Below are positions 49,490 to 57,519 of a stretch of 64,000 nucleotides of DNA, one piece after another. Numbering within the stretch: position 1 is the first letter of the stretch; every line of letters starts with the position of its first letter. The stretch is from Cellulomonas telluris (GTDB lineage: Bacteria > Actinomycetota > Actinomycetes > Actinomycetales > Cellulomonadaceae). The position numbers were made by a program, and so were the translations under genes. The stretch spans positions 372,001 to 436,000 of the forward strand of contig NZ_QXFN01000002.1 of NCBI RefSeq assembly GCF_004886325.1, read 5' to 3'. The notes beneath the pieces are model-generated. The model was not told where the DNA came from. It did not search any database and saw only the letters and a list, made by a program, of their open reading frames with translations.

Positions 49490-49912
49490 ATGGGCGAGCG
49501 AGAGACGGGGGTCGACGACCCCGGCCCCTTCTTCCACGGCACGAAGGCGGACCTGCGGGTCGGCGACCTGCTCGAGCCGGGCCGGCGGTCGAACTTCGGC
49601 ACCGGCCGCACCGCCAACCACGTCTACCTGACCGCGACCCTCGACGCCGCCACGTGGGGCGCCGAGCTGGCAACGGGGGAGGGACGCGGCCGTATCTACG
49701 TGGTCGAGCCGACCGGCCCGATCGAGGACGACCCGAACCTCACGAACACGCGCTTCGAGGGCAACCCCACGCGGTCGTACCGGACGCGCGAGCCCGTGCG
49801 CGTCGTCGGCGAGGTCGAGGACTGGCAGCCGCACCCGCCCGAGGTGCTGCAGCACATGCGCGACCACCTGGCCGAGCTGGACCGCCAGGGCGTGGAAGCG
49901 ATCGACGACTGA
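49490..49912 (+). CDS. arr: NAD(+)-rifampin ADP-ribosyltransferase (Arr)
   Basis: A 140-residue enzyme that inactivates rifamycins by ADP-ribosylation of the ansa chain hydroxyl. ATG at 49490 follows GGAGG by 6 nt. The family pattern is nearly complete: FFHGTKADLRVGDLLEPG, NHVYLTATLDAATWGAELA, GEGRGRIYVVEPTGPIEDDPN, NPTRSYRTREPVRVVGEV and a final DWQPHPPE. These are Arr's NAD-binding elements, and length matches the family. Arr is common in soil actinobacterial chromosomes, so it need not be recently acquired. Confidence 0.96.
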   Translation: MGERETGVDDPGPFFHGTKADLRVGDLLEPGRRSNFGTGRTANHVYLTATLDAATWGAELATGEGRGRIYVVEPTGPIEDDPNLTNTRFEGNPTRSYRTREPVRVVGEVEDWQPHPPEVLQHMRDHLAELDRQGVEAIDD

Positions 49913-49947
49913 CGCGGGCGCCGTGCCGGCGCTGGCAGACTGCCGCC

Positions 49948-50589
49948 GTGACGACCACGGTGCGGTCCGCGTACGTCGAGGGGGCCGACGTCGCCGTCGC
50001 CCTGGTCACGGGCGACGCCGTCGCGGACGCCTGGGCGACACCGTCCGTCCTCGCGGGGATGAGCGTCGGCGAGCTGGCCGCGCACCTCGCGCGCAGCGTG
50101 CTGCAGGTCGAGTGGTACCTCGACGGTCCGCTGACCCCGGACGCACCGCTCGTCAGCGCGACCGGATACTACGGCGACCTCGCCGGCACGACGGAACCGG
50201 CGTCCGAGCTCAACACGGGGGTGCGCGAGCGGAGCGCGCAGACGGCCGCGCAGGGGTCCGCCGGCCTGGCGGACGCGGTCACCGAGGCTGCCGGGCGCCT
50301 GCGGGAGCGGCTGCCCCGGGAGCCCGCCGACCGGCGCCTGACCGTCGGCCACCGCGGCTACACCCTCCTGCTCGACGAGTACCTGCGCACCCGCTGCGTC
50401 GAGCTCGCCGTCCACACCGAGGACCTCGCGCTGAGCGTCGGCAGCGACGTCCGCGCACCGACGTCGACGACGGCCCTCGCGGTGGACGTCCTGGTCGGCG
50501 CCGCCCGCCACCGCCACGGTGACGGGGAGGTCCTGCACGCCCTGTCCCGCCGCGAGCGCGACACCACGGACGCCCTCCGCGTCCTCTGA
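49948..50589 (+). CDS. MDMPI/DinB-like protein
   Basis: A 213-residue protein from GTG at 49948. The N-terminal four-helix region, with PSVLAGMSVGELAAHLARSVLQVEWYLDG, and the later EYLRTRCVELAVHTEDLALSVG match the mycothiol-dependent maleylpyruvate isomerase N-terminal (DinB-like) fold. The conserved histidines (AAHLAR, VELAVH) would bind metal. These proteins are often thiol-dependent transferases, but most members are uncharacterised. The exact reaction is not known. Confidence 0.75.
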   Translation: MTTTVRSAYVEGADVAVALVTGDAVADAWATPSVLAGMSVGELAAHLARSVLQVEWYLDGPLTPDAPLVSATGYYGDLAGTTEPASELNTGVRERSAQTAAQGSAGLADAVTEAAGRLRERLPREPADRRLTVGHRGYTLLLDEYLRTRCVELAVHTEDLALSVGSDVRAPTSTTALAVDVLVGAARHRHGDGEVLHALSRRERDTTDALRVL

Positions 50590-50708
50590 CCCCCTCGGCC
50601 GCCAGCAGCCCCCGGGGTCGAGACCGGCACCTCGGTGCCGAGTCCGACGGCTACGAGGCACGATGTCGGCGCAGAAGTCGCGAAGTCGGCGCGGCGGTGC
50701 CGGGACGG

Positions 50709-51137
50709 TCAGGCGGGCGGGTCGTCCAGGAGGTCGCGGAGCCAGCCCGCGCCGCGGGTTCCCGCGCCGAGGGCCTCGACGCGGCGGCGCAGCTCGCGGT
50801 CGGAGGTGACGACGAGGACGTCGGCGCCCACGGCCGCGACGACGTCCACGATCGTGCTGTCGCCGTCGCGCTCGGCGCGGACCACCTCGACACCCGGCCA
50901 CGTGCCCTCGACGTCGACGGCCCGGCCCTCCAGCACGACGACGACCCGACGCCCCCGCAGCTCCGCGTGACCGAGGGCGGCGGCGACGCCGTCGAGCAGG
51001 CGTCGCGCCGCACCCGCGCGGTCCTTCCACCACCCGTCGGGCCGCGCACCCACGACGTTCGCGGCGTCCACGACGAGCGTGCGCGCCGGGTGGGCGGGGC
51101 CCGTCGAGGGGAAGGGGCGGGGGTGCTCGGCGGTCAC
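50709..51137 (-). CDS. NYN/PIN-like nuclease-domain protein
   Basis: A 142-residue protein from GTG at 51137. RTLVVDAANVVGARPDGWWKDR is the typical start of an NYN domain, with the acidic residues that hold metal. VVVVLEGRAVDVE, DSTIVDVVAAV and VLVVTSDRELRRRVEALG supply the remaining Asp residues. Such proteins are predicted RNases. It is divergent from the L,D-transpeptidase gene, 73 bp apart, and no partner is evident. Confidence 0.8.
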   Translation of the reverse strand: MTAEHPRPFPSTGPAHPARTLVVDAANVVGARPDGWWKDRAGAARRLLDGVAAALGHAELRGRRVVVVLEGRAVDVEGTWPGVEVVRAERDGDSTIVDVVAAVGADVLVVTSDRELRRRVEALGAGTRGAGWLRDLLDDPPA

Positions 51138-51210
51138 CGGTCCAGCGAACCACCACGACCGGCCGCCGGACGGCCTGGCACGCCCCGCGCCGAGCGCGCA
51201 CGATGGACGC

Positions 51211-52089
51211 GTGCTGACCCGGGTGCGGACATGCGTGGCGGTCGCGGCGGCGGTGTGCGTCGCGGCGCTGCCGACGGCGTGCGCGCAGCCGGCGCCGGAG
51301 CCGGAGCCGGTCGTCGTCGAGGAGTCCGTCGCGGTGCCGAAGGCCGTCGCGCCCGCGCCGCCCGGACCTGCGCCCGTCGACCTCGCCGCGCTCCCGACGA
51401 TCGACCCCGTGACCGTCGTCCCCGGGCTGCCCGGCACGGACGGCCTGGAGCAGCGGCGCAACGACGACCCCGCGCTCGGCACGTGGCAGACCGCCACGGT
51501 CGTGCGGGACACCGCGGGCTACGACGCGGTCGACGGCCGCCCGGTCGGGACCGTGCCCGCGGTGACCCTCGACGTGCCGACGGTGCTGCCGGTGCTCGAC
51601 CAGCGCGGTGGCTGGCTGCGCGTGCTCGTCGCGAGCCGCGGCGCCCTGCCGAGCCAGGACCCGGCGCAGGTCAACGGCCGCACGGCGTGGATCCGCGCGG
51701 AGGACACCGCACCGTCCGGCACCGACTGGCGGCTGCACCTCGACCTCGCCGCCCGCACGCTGACCATCGAGCAGGGCGAGGCGGCGCAGACGGTGCCGGT
51801 GATCGCGGTCGGTGCCCCGGACAGCCCGACCCCGCCGGTGTCGCAGTTCGTCGTCGGGTCGCAGTGGGAGCAGCCCGGCACGTACACGCCGCGCGTCCTG
51901 CTGCTGTCGAGCCAGAGCGAGACGATCGACGCGTACGACCGGAACACGGGCACGTCGGCCACCGCGATCCACACGACGCCGTTCGCCCGGACCGGCGCGA
52001 TCTCCAACGGCTGCATCCGCGTGAGCGACGAGGTCCTCGACCTGCTCTGGGACAAGGTCCCGGCGGGCACGATGCTCACCGTCTCCTGA
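51211..52089 (+). CDS. L,D-transpeptidase lipoprotein (YkuD domain)
   Basis: A 292-residue protein from GTG at 51211. The signal has a lipobox LPTAC with Cys24, and a Pro-rich tether follows. An SH3-like middle (YDAVDGRPVGTVPAVTLD) leads to the YkuD catalytic domain, where His254 and Cys268 lie in HTTPFARTGAISNGCIRVSD. The enzyme makes 3-3 peptidoglycan cross-links or attaches proteins to the wall outside the membrane. It is convergent with GH15. Confidence 0.92.
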   Translation: MLTRVRTCVAVAAAVCVAALPTACAQPAPEPEPVVVEESVAVPKAVAPAPPGPAPVDLAALPTIDPVTVVPGLPGTDGLEQRRNDDPALGTWQTATVVRDTAGYDAVDGRPVGTVPAVTLDVPTVLPVLDQRGGWLRVLVASRGALPSQDPAQVNGRTAWIRAEDTAPSGTDWRLHLDLAARTLTIEQGEAAQTVPVIAVGAPDSPTPPVSQFVVGSQWEQPGTYTPRVLLLSSQSETIDAYDRNTGTSATAIHTTPFARTGAISNGCIRVSDEVLDLLWDKVPAGTMLTVS

Positions 52090-52110
52090 CCTCCGGAGGC
52101 AGCCCCCGCG

Positions 52111-53997
52111 TCAGTCCCCGGACCCCGTCCGCCCCCGCGCCGCCGCGATGGCGTCCGCCGCGCGGATCAGCCCGAGGTGGCTGAACGCCTGCGGGAAGTT
52201 GCCGATGAGACGCCCCGCCTCCGGGTCGTACTCCTCGCTGAGCAGGCCGAGGTCGTTCGCGTAGCCGGTGAGCTGGTCCATGAGCGCCTCGGCCTCCTCG
52301 AGCCGGCCGCTCATCGCGTACTGCTCGACGAGCCAGAAGCAGCAGATGAGGAACGGGTGCTCCTCGCCCTCGAGCCCGTCCATGCCCGTGTCGGTGCGGT
52401 AGCGGTGCAGCAGGCCGTGGTCGTCGCGCAGGTCCTTCTCGATGCGGGCGACGGTGGAGAGCATGCGCGGGTCGTCGTAGGCGAGGTAGCCGGTGTGCGG
52501 CAGCTGCAGCAGGGACGCGTCGACCTCGGTGTTGTCGTAGGCCTGCGTGAAGCTGTCGATCGCGCGGTTGAAGCCGCGGGTGTCGATCTCCTCGCGGAGG
52601 CGGTCGCGCAGCTCCCGCCAGCGCTCGACCGGCCCGTCCAGCCCGTGCTCCTCGACGGCCCGCACGCCGCGGTCGAACGCGGCCCACATCATCGCCCGGC
52701 CGTGCGTGAAGTAGTGCAGGTCGCCGCGCATCTCCCAGATGCCGTGGTCCTCGCGGTCGAAGTTCACCTCGCAGTACCGCAGCAGGCTCTTCTGCAGGCC
52801 CCACGAGTACTGGTCCTCCTCGACGCCGGCGTCGCGCAGCATCGCGAGGGCGATCATCACCTCGCCGACCACGTCGGCCTGGTACTGGTCCGCGGCCCCG
52901 TTGCCGATCCGCACGGGCCGGGAGTCCTCGTAGCCCGCGAGGTGGTCGAGCTCCTTCTCGTCGAGCTCCCGCTCCCCGCCGATGCCGTACATGATCTTGA
53001 TGTCGTCGGCGTCGCCCGCGACGGCCCGCAGCAGCCAGTCCCGCCACAGCCGCGCGCCGCGGGTCAGCCCGTGCGCGATCGCGACCTCGATGGTGAGCGC
53101 CGCGTCCCGCAGCCACACGAACCGGTAGTCCCAGTTGCGCTCACCGCCCAGGCCCTCCGGCAGGGACGCCGTGGGCGCGGCGACGATGCCGCCGGTCCGC
53201 TCGTGCGTGAGGGCCCGCAGGACGAGCAGCGAGCGCAGCACGATCGGGTCGTGGTCGGTGTGCACGGTGAGCCGCGACGACCACTCGGCCCAGTACTCCA
53301 GCGTCTCCGCGAGCGCCCGGTCGGCGTCGATCCGGTCGGGCAGGTCGTCCCAGGACGGGAACCACGCGAGGTCCCAGTCCAGCACGTCGCCCTTCTCGAG
53401 CCGGAACGTGCCGGTCAGCCGCGGGGCGCGCGCACCGCCCTCGCCGTCCTGGTCGGCGCGGAACGCCCCCGGCTGCTCGGCGGCGTCGTGCCCCTCGTCC
53501 TCCTCGTCGTCGTCCGTCCCCGCCCAGGTCAGCAGGGGCCCGGTGACGAGCACGCCGTCGGGGCCGGCGAGCGAGAGCAGCGCGGGGGCGCCGTCGTGCT
53601 CGACCACGCGCACCCAGGGCGTCGCGCGCGCGTAGTCGAACCGCAGACGCAGGTCGTGCTCCACCTCCACCGTGCCGTCGAGGCACTCGACGCGCCGCAC
53701 GAGGTCGTCGCGCTCACCGCGGGGCGGCAGGAAGTCCGTGACGCGGACCGTGCCGGTCGGGGTGCGCCACGTCGTCTCGAGCACGAACGTCTGCGGCAGG
53801 TACCGCCGCTCGACGACCTCACCGTCGACCGCCGACAGCTTCCACCGTCCGTCGTCCGGGTCGCCGAGGATCGCGCAGAACACCGCCGCGGAGTCGAACC
53901 GGGGCAGGCACAGCCAGTCGATGCTCCCGTCCCGGGAGACCAGGGGACCGGTGCGCAGGTCGGACAGCAGGGCGTAGTCCTCGAGGTGGGTGCTCAC
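52111..53997 (-). CDS. GH15 family enzyme (trehalase/glucoamylase-like)
   Basis: A 628-residue cytosolic protein from GTG at 53997. EDYALLSDLRTGPLVSRDGSIDWLCLPRFDS is the standard start of this GH15 subgroup. The N-terminal beta-sandwich has an acidic insert (DDDEEDEGHD). The barrel has RNWDYRFVWLRDAAL, GIWEMRG, and GLLSEEYDPEAG, where the catalytic glutamates reside. Some actinobacterial members are trehalases and others glucoamylase-like; I cannot decide from the sequence alone. It stands alone. Confidence 0.9.
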   Translation of the reverse strand: MSTHLEDYALLSDLRTGPLVSRDGSIDWLCLPRFDSAAVFCAILGDPDDGRWKLSAVDGEVVERRYLPQTFVLETTWRTPTGTVRVTDFLPPRGERDDLVRRVECLDGTVEVEHDLRLRFDYARATPWVRVVEHDGAPALLSLAGPDGVLVTGPLLTWAGTDDDEEDEGHDAAEQPGAFRADQDGEGGARAPRLTGTFRLEKGDVLDWDLAWFPSWDDLPDRIDADRALAETLEYWAEWSSRLTVHTDHDPIVLRSLLVLRALTHERTGGIVAAPTASLPEGLGGERNWDYRFVWLRDAALTIEVAIAHGLTRGARLWRDWLLRAVAGDADDIKIMYGIGGERELDEKELDHLAGYEDSRPVRIGNGAADQYQADVVGEVMIALAMLRDAGVEEDQYSWGLQKSLLRYCEVNFDREDHGIWEMRGDLHYFTHGRAMMWAAFDRGVRAVEEHGLDGPVERWRELRDRLREEIDTRGFNRAIDSFTQAYDNTEVDASLLQLPHTGYLAYDDPRMLSTVARIEKDLRDDHGLLHRYRTDTGMDGLEGEEHPFLICCFWLVEQYAMSGRLEEAEALMDQLTGYANDLGLLSEEYDPEAGRLIGNFPQAFSHLGLIRAADAIAAARGRTGSGD

Positions 53998-54251
53998 CTC
54001 GTCCTTTGTACGTGCTGGACGTGCGGTCCGCAGCCGGGCCTCGGGCCGCTCCGGGCACCCGCCTCACGACGCGGACACGTGAGCGAGGCCACGGGGTGGC
54101 GTCCGCCGGCCACGCTGCGGCCGGTGCCGCCAGGTTCCGGTGCAGGTCCGTGGCCTGCGGCCGTCGCGTCACCGCACGACCCGGCGCTCGCCCTGCCATG
54201 CCGTCGGCATGCCCCCGCCCGCCTCGACGGGCGGCTCGGCAGACGTCCGGC
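53998..54251. other. Intergenic region between GH15 and the mrp leader
   Basis: About 250 bp between divergent genes. AAAGGACGAG just before the GH15 start is its ribosome binding site. I see no gene, RNA or clear promoter in the rest; the plus-strand -10 TAGCCT follows at 54252. Confidence 0.4.
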
Positions 54252-54320
54252 TAGCCTGGATCGCGGAGTGCCGGGAAGACGGGTCGGCGACGTAGCCGAC
54301 CGACCCCTGGAGCCACCACC
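54252..54320 (+). promoter_or_regulatory. -10 element and structured leader of the mrp operon
   Basis: TAGCCT at 54252-54257 is a good -10, with transcription expected from about 54264. The short leader has CCGGGAAGACGGG followed by the hairpin GTCGGC (54283-54288) with GCCGAC (54295-54300), an alternative pairing GGGTCGG with CCGACCC, then CCTGGAG before an ATG. The compact, alternative structure next to a cation antiporter suggests a regulatory RNA, possibly ion-sensing. I cannot match it to a known class by eye. Confidence 0.5.
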
Positions 54321-54401
54321 ATGCCTCGCCGCCGCTGCGGCGCGCCCTCGGCGCGCCGCCTCCGCCTCCGTCTGCCCGCGATCCCGTCCCCGCGGTCGTG
54401 A
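54321..54401 (+). CDS. Arg-rich leader peptide coupled to mrpA
   Basis: A 26-codon frame, MPRRRCGAPSARRLRLRLPA and six more residues, with eight arginines. ATG at 54321 has CTGGAG 9 nt upstream. Its TGA (54399-54401) overlaps the mrpA GTG as GTGA, so ribosomes finishing it can restart on mrpA. It has no signal or fold and resembles an upstream regulatory frame more than a functional protein. Confidence 0.45.
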   Translation: MPRRRCGAPSARRLRLRLPAIPSPRS

Positions 54402-57190
54402 GCCTGCTGCTCGCGGTCGGGCTGAGCTGGGCGCTGGTCGCCCTCGGCCCGCTGCTGACCCGTGCCCTCGGCCGTCGCGCCGGCTACGCCTGCGCCGCCG
54501 TCCTGCTCGGCGTCGCCGGCGTGGTGACGGCCGCGTGGATGACGGGCGGCGAGACCCGGGTCGACGTGCCCTGGATGCCCGCGCTCGACGTCGGGCTGCG
54601 GCTGCGCCTCGACGGGCTCGGGTTCCTGTTCGCCCTGGTCGTGCTCGTGGTCGGCGCCCTCGTGATGGTCTACTCCGCGGCGTACGTGCGTGCCCCGCGG
54701 CCCACCGCGTTCTACGTCCTCATGACGGCGTTCGCGGCGGCGATGCTCACGCTCGTCCTCGCCGACGACCTGGTCGTGCTGTTCGTCGCCTGGGAGCTGA
54801 CGACCGTCTGCTCCTACCTGCTGATCCTGCGCTCCGGGCCGGACGCCGGTCCGCCCGCCACCCGCACGTTCCTCGTCACGGCGGCCGGCGGGCTCGCGCT
54901 CCTCGGCGCGGTCGTGACCGTCGCGGTGCGCACCGGGACGACCGACCTCACCGCCGCCCTCGCCGACCCGGCGTGGCAGCAGGACCCGGTGTTCGCGGGG
55001 GCCGTGGCGTCGCTCGTCGCGTTCGCGGCGATGACGAAGTCGGCGCAGCTCCCCTTCCACGCGTGGCTGCCGGACGCCATGGTCGCGCCCGCGCCCGTCA
55101 GCGCGTACCTGCACGCCGCGGCGATGGTGAAGGCGGGCATCTACCTGCTGCTGCTGTTCGCGCCCGCGGCGTCCGCGTCGCCCGTGTGGCCGGCCGTGCT
55201 CATCACCGTGGGGCTCGCGACGTGCGTCATGGGGGCCCTGTTCGCGCTGCAGCGCACGGACCTCAAGGAGCTGCTGGCGTACTCGACGGTGAGCCAGCTC
55301 GGCCTGCTCGTCGCGGTGATCGGCGTCGGGACGCCCACCGCGATGCTCGCGGCCGTCGTGCACGTCGTCGCGCACGCGCTGTTCAAGTCCGCCGCGTTCA
55401 TGTCCGTCGGGCTGATCGAGAAGCGCACCGGGACGCGCGACCTGCGCGAGCTGCGCGGGCTCGCCCGCTCGATGCCGTGGGACGCCGCGCTGCTCGCGAT
55501 CGCGGTGGTCAGCATGGCGGGGGTCGCGCCGACGCTCGGGTTCGTCAGCAAGGAGACGGTGCTCGAGGCGTTCTTCTCCGCCCCCGACGCGGGCCCGCTG
55601 GGTCTGCTCGCGGCGGGCGCCGTCGTGCTCGGCGCGGTGCTCACGGCCGCGTACAGCGCGCGGATGGTCGTCGGGACCCTGCCCGGCCCGCGCTGCGACG
55701 TGGCCGACCCGCGCCCCACCGCGCCCATGTCGGTCGCGGTCGGTGCCGCCGCACTCGGCGGGCTCGGCGCCGGGCTCGCGGTCGCGTCGGTCGGCGCCCT
55801 CACCGCGCCGGCCGTCTCCGTGGCGGCGGGCGTGGACGTCGACGACGTCGGCTACCTGAGCCTGTGGCACGGCGTGAACCCCGCGCTGCTCGCGTCGCTC
55901 CTGGCCGTGGCCGCGGGCCTGACGCTCGTGCTGTGGCGGCGCGGCCCCGTCGACTCGCTGCTCGTCGGCCGCCGCCTGCTGCCCGTCGCGGGCACCGAGG
56001 TCGTGCAGCGCGCGCACGACGGCGTCATCCGCCTCGGCCGGCGGGTCGGCGACCTCACGCGCAGCGACGCCCCGGCCCGGCACCTCGCCGTGCCGGTCGT
56101 GCTGCTCGGCGGGGGCGCGGTGGTGGCCGGCGCGCTGTGGCGCGGGCTGCCCGAGGGCACCGCACCCGGGCCGTTCGACGTCGGGCTGCTCGTGGTCGTC
56201 GTCGCGGGGATCGTCGCCGTGGCGCGGGCCAGGTCGCGGCTGACCGCCGTCGTGGCGGTCGGGGTCGTCGGCTTCGGCGTCGTCCTGTGGTTCTTCGTGC
56301 TGGGGGCGTCGGACGTGGCGCTCACGCAGCTGCTCGTCGAGATCCTCACCGTCGTGGTGCTGGTGTTCGTGCTGCGCCGGATGTCGCGGCGGCTGCCGCG
56401 GGTGCGCCGTCGCCGGGCCGTGGGGACCGCGGCCGCGGCCGTCGCCGCGGGTGTGGCCGCCACGCTCGGGACGCTCGTCTTCACGGGTCACCGGCCGCCG
56501 TCGGAGGTCGGCGACTTCTTCCTGCGGGAGGCCGAGGAGCTCACGGGCGGCACCAACGTGGTCAACACGATCCTGGTGGACTTCCGCGCGCTCGACACGC
56601 TCGGCGAGCTCGTGGTGCTCGCGGTCGCCGCCGCGGCGATCGCGGCCCTGCTCGACGCCCGGCGGGCCGTCGACGTGCCGCAGGTGCCCGAACCGCGGAC
56701 CGTCGTCGCCGACCCCGGGCGCAACGCGGTCTTCCTGCAGGCGCTCGACCGGCTGCTGGTCCCGGTGATGCTCGGCGCCTCGCTGTACGCGCTGCTGCGC
56801 GGGCACACCGCGCCCGGTGGCGGGTTCATCGCGGCCCTCATTGGCGCGTGCGCGCTCGTGCTCGCCTACCTCGCCGCACCGACCGACGACGTGCCGCGCG
56901 TCGAGCGGCCGTACCTGGCGATCGCCGGGGCGGGCGTCGTGGTCGCGGTCGTCACCGGGCTGCTCGGCTTCGTCGACGGGGCGTTCCTGCGGCCCCTGCA
57001 CGCGTACGTGCTCGGCGTGCACCTGACCAGCGCCCTCGTCTTCGACGTCGGCGTCTACCTCGCGGTGCTCGGTGTCATCCTCGCCGCCGTCAACCGGCTG
57101 GGCCTGTCGCCCGCCGGCGACGACCGGCGCGACGCCGACCCGCGCGACCAGAGGGCCGACCTCGACCGGGAGGAGGTGCGCGTCCCGTGA
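54398..57190 (+). CDS. mrpA: MrpA (with fused MrpB), Na+/H+ antiporter subunit
   Basis: A 930-residue membrane protein. GTG at 54398 opens VSLLLAVGLSWALVALGPLL. The first 600 residues are the NuoL-like channel with SAQLPFHAWLPDAMVAPAPVSAYLHAAAMVKAG, LLAYSTVSQLGLLVAV and HALFKSAAFMSVG, which hold the proton-path Lys and His. The C-terminal 200 residues (LDRLLVPVMLGASLYALLRGHTAPGGGFIAALI) are the MrpB domain, and no separate mrpB exists. Mrp complexes expel Na+ for H+ and keep the cytoplasm near neutral pH. Confidence 0.95.
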   Translation: MSLLLAVGLSWALVALGPLLTRALGRRAGYACAAVLLGVAGVVTAAWMTGGETRVDVPWMPALDVGLRLRLDGLGFLFALVVLVVGALVMVYSAAYVRAPRPTAFYVLMTAFAAAMLTLVLADDLVVLFVAWELTTVCSYLLILRSGPDAGPPATRTFLVTAAGGLALLGAVVTVAVRTGTTDLTAALADPAWQQDPVFAGAVASLVAFAAMTKSAQLPFHAWLPDAMVAPAPVSAYLHAAAMVKAGIYLLLLFAPAASASPVWPAVLITVGLATCVMGALFALQRTDLKELLAYSTVSQLGLLVAVIGVGTPTAMLAAVVHVVAHALFKSAAFMSVGLIEKRTGTRDLRELRGLARSMPWDAALLAIAVVSMAGVAPTLGFVSKETVLEAFFSAPDAGPLGLLAAGAVVLGAVLTAAYSARMVVGTLPGPRCDVADPRPTAPMSVAVGAAALGGLGAGLAVASVGALTAPAVSVAAGVDVDDVGYLSLWHGVNPALLASLLAVAAGLTLVLWRRGPVDSLLVGRRLLPVAGTEVVQRAHDGVIRLGRRVGDLTRSDAPARHLAVPVVLLGGGAVVAGALWRGLPEGTAPGPFDVGLLVVVVAGIVAVARARSRLTAVVAVGVVGFGVVLWFFVLGASDVALTQLLVEILTVVVLVFVLRRMSRRLPRVRRRRAVGTAAAAVAAGVAATLGTLVFTGHRPPSEVGDFFLREAEELTGGTNVVNTILVDFRALDTLGELVVLAVAAAAIAALLDARRAVDVPQVPEPRTVVADPGRNAVFLQALDRLLVPVMLGASLYALLRGHTAPGGGFIAALIGACALVLAYLAAPTDDVPRVERPYLAIAGAGVVVAVVTGLLGFVDGAFLRPLHAYVLGVHLTSALVFDVGVYLAVLGVILAAVNRLGLSPAGDDRRDADPRDQRADLDREEVRVP

Positions 57191-57519
57191 CGCTCGCGCT
57201 CACCGTCGGCGCCCTCACCGCCGGCGCCGTCCACCTGCTGCTGCAGCGGGACCTGCTGCGCGTCGTGCTCGGCGCCGTGCTGCTCAGCCACGCCGTCAAC
57301 CTGCTGCTGTTCGCCTCCGGCGGCGTCCTGCGCCGCGACGAGCCGCTCGGCGCCGACCTCGACCCGGCGACCACCGCCGACCCCCTGCCCCAGGCGTTCG
57401 TGCTGACGGCCATCGTCATCGCGTTCGCCATCACCATCTACCTGCTCGTGCTCGCGGTCACCGGCCGGCGCCAGGACGTCGACGGGTCCGACGACGACGG
57501 GCGCGAGGAGGCCGCATGA
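57187..57519 (+). CDS. mrpC: MrpC, NuoK-like subunit
   Basis: A 110-residue membrane protein from GTG at 57187, overlapping mrpA by GTGA. Three spans are visible, with VVLGAVLLSHAVNLLLFASGG and LPQAFVLTAIVIAFAITIYLLVL, the typical NuoK-like core of MrpC. The acidic C-terminus (DGSDDDGREEAA) is cytosolic. Confidence 0.93.
   Translation: MTLALTVGALTAGAVHLLLQRDLLRVVLGAVLLSHAVNLLLFASGGVLRRDEPLGADLDPATTADPLPQAFVLTAIVIAFAITIYLLVLAVTGRRQDVDGSDDDGREEAA

Noticed and set aside
52177-57519. A 1780-codon plus-strand open frame spanning GH15 and the mrp genes
   Set aside because: It is antisense to GH15 and out of frame with mrpA; only the end is mrpC.
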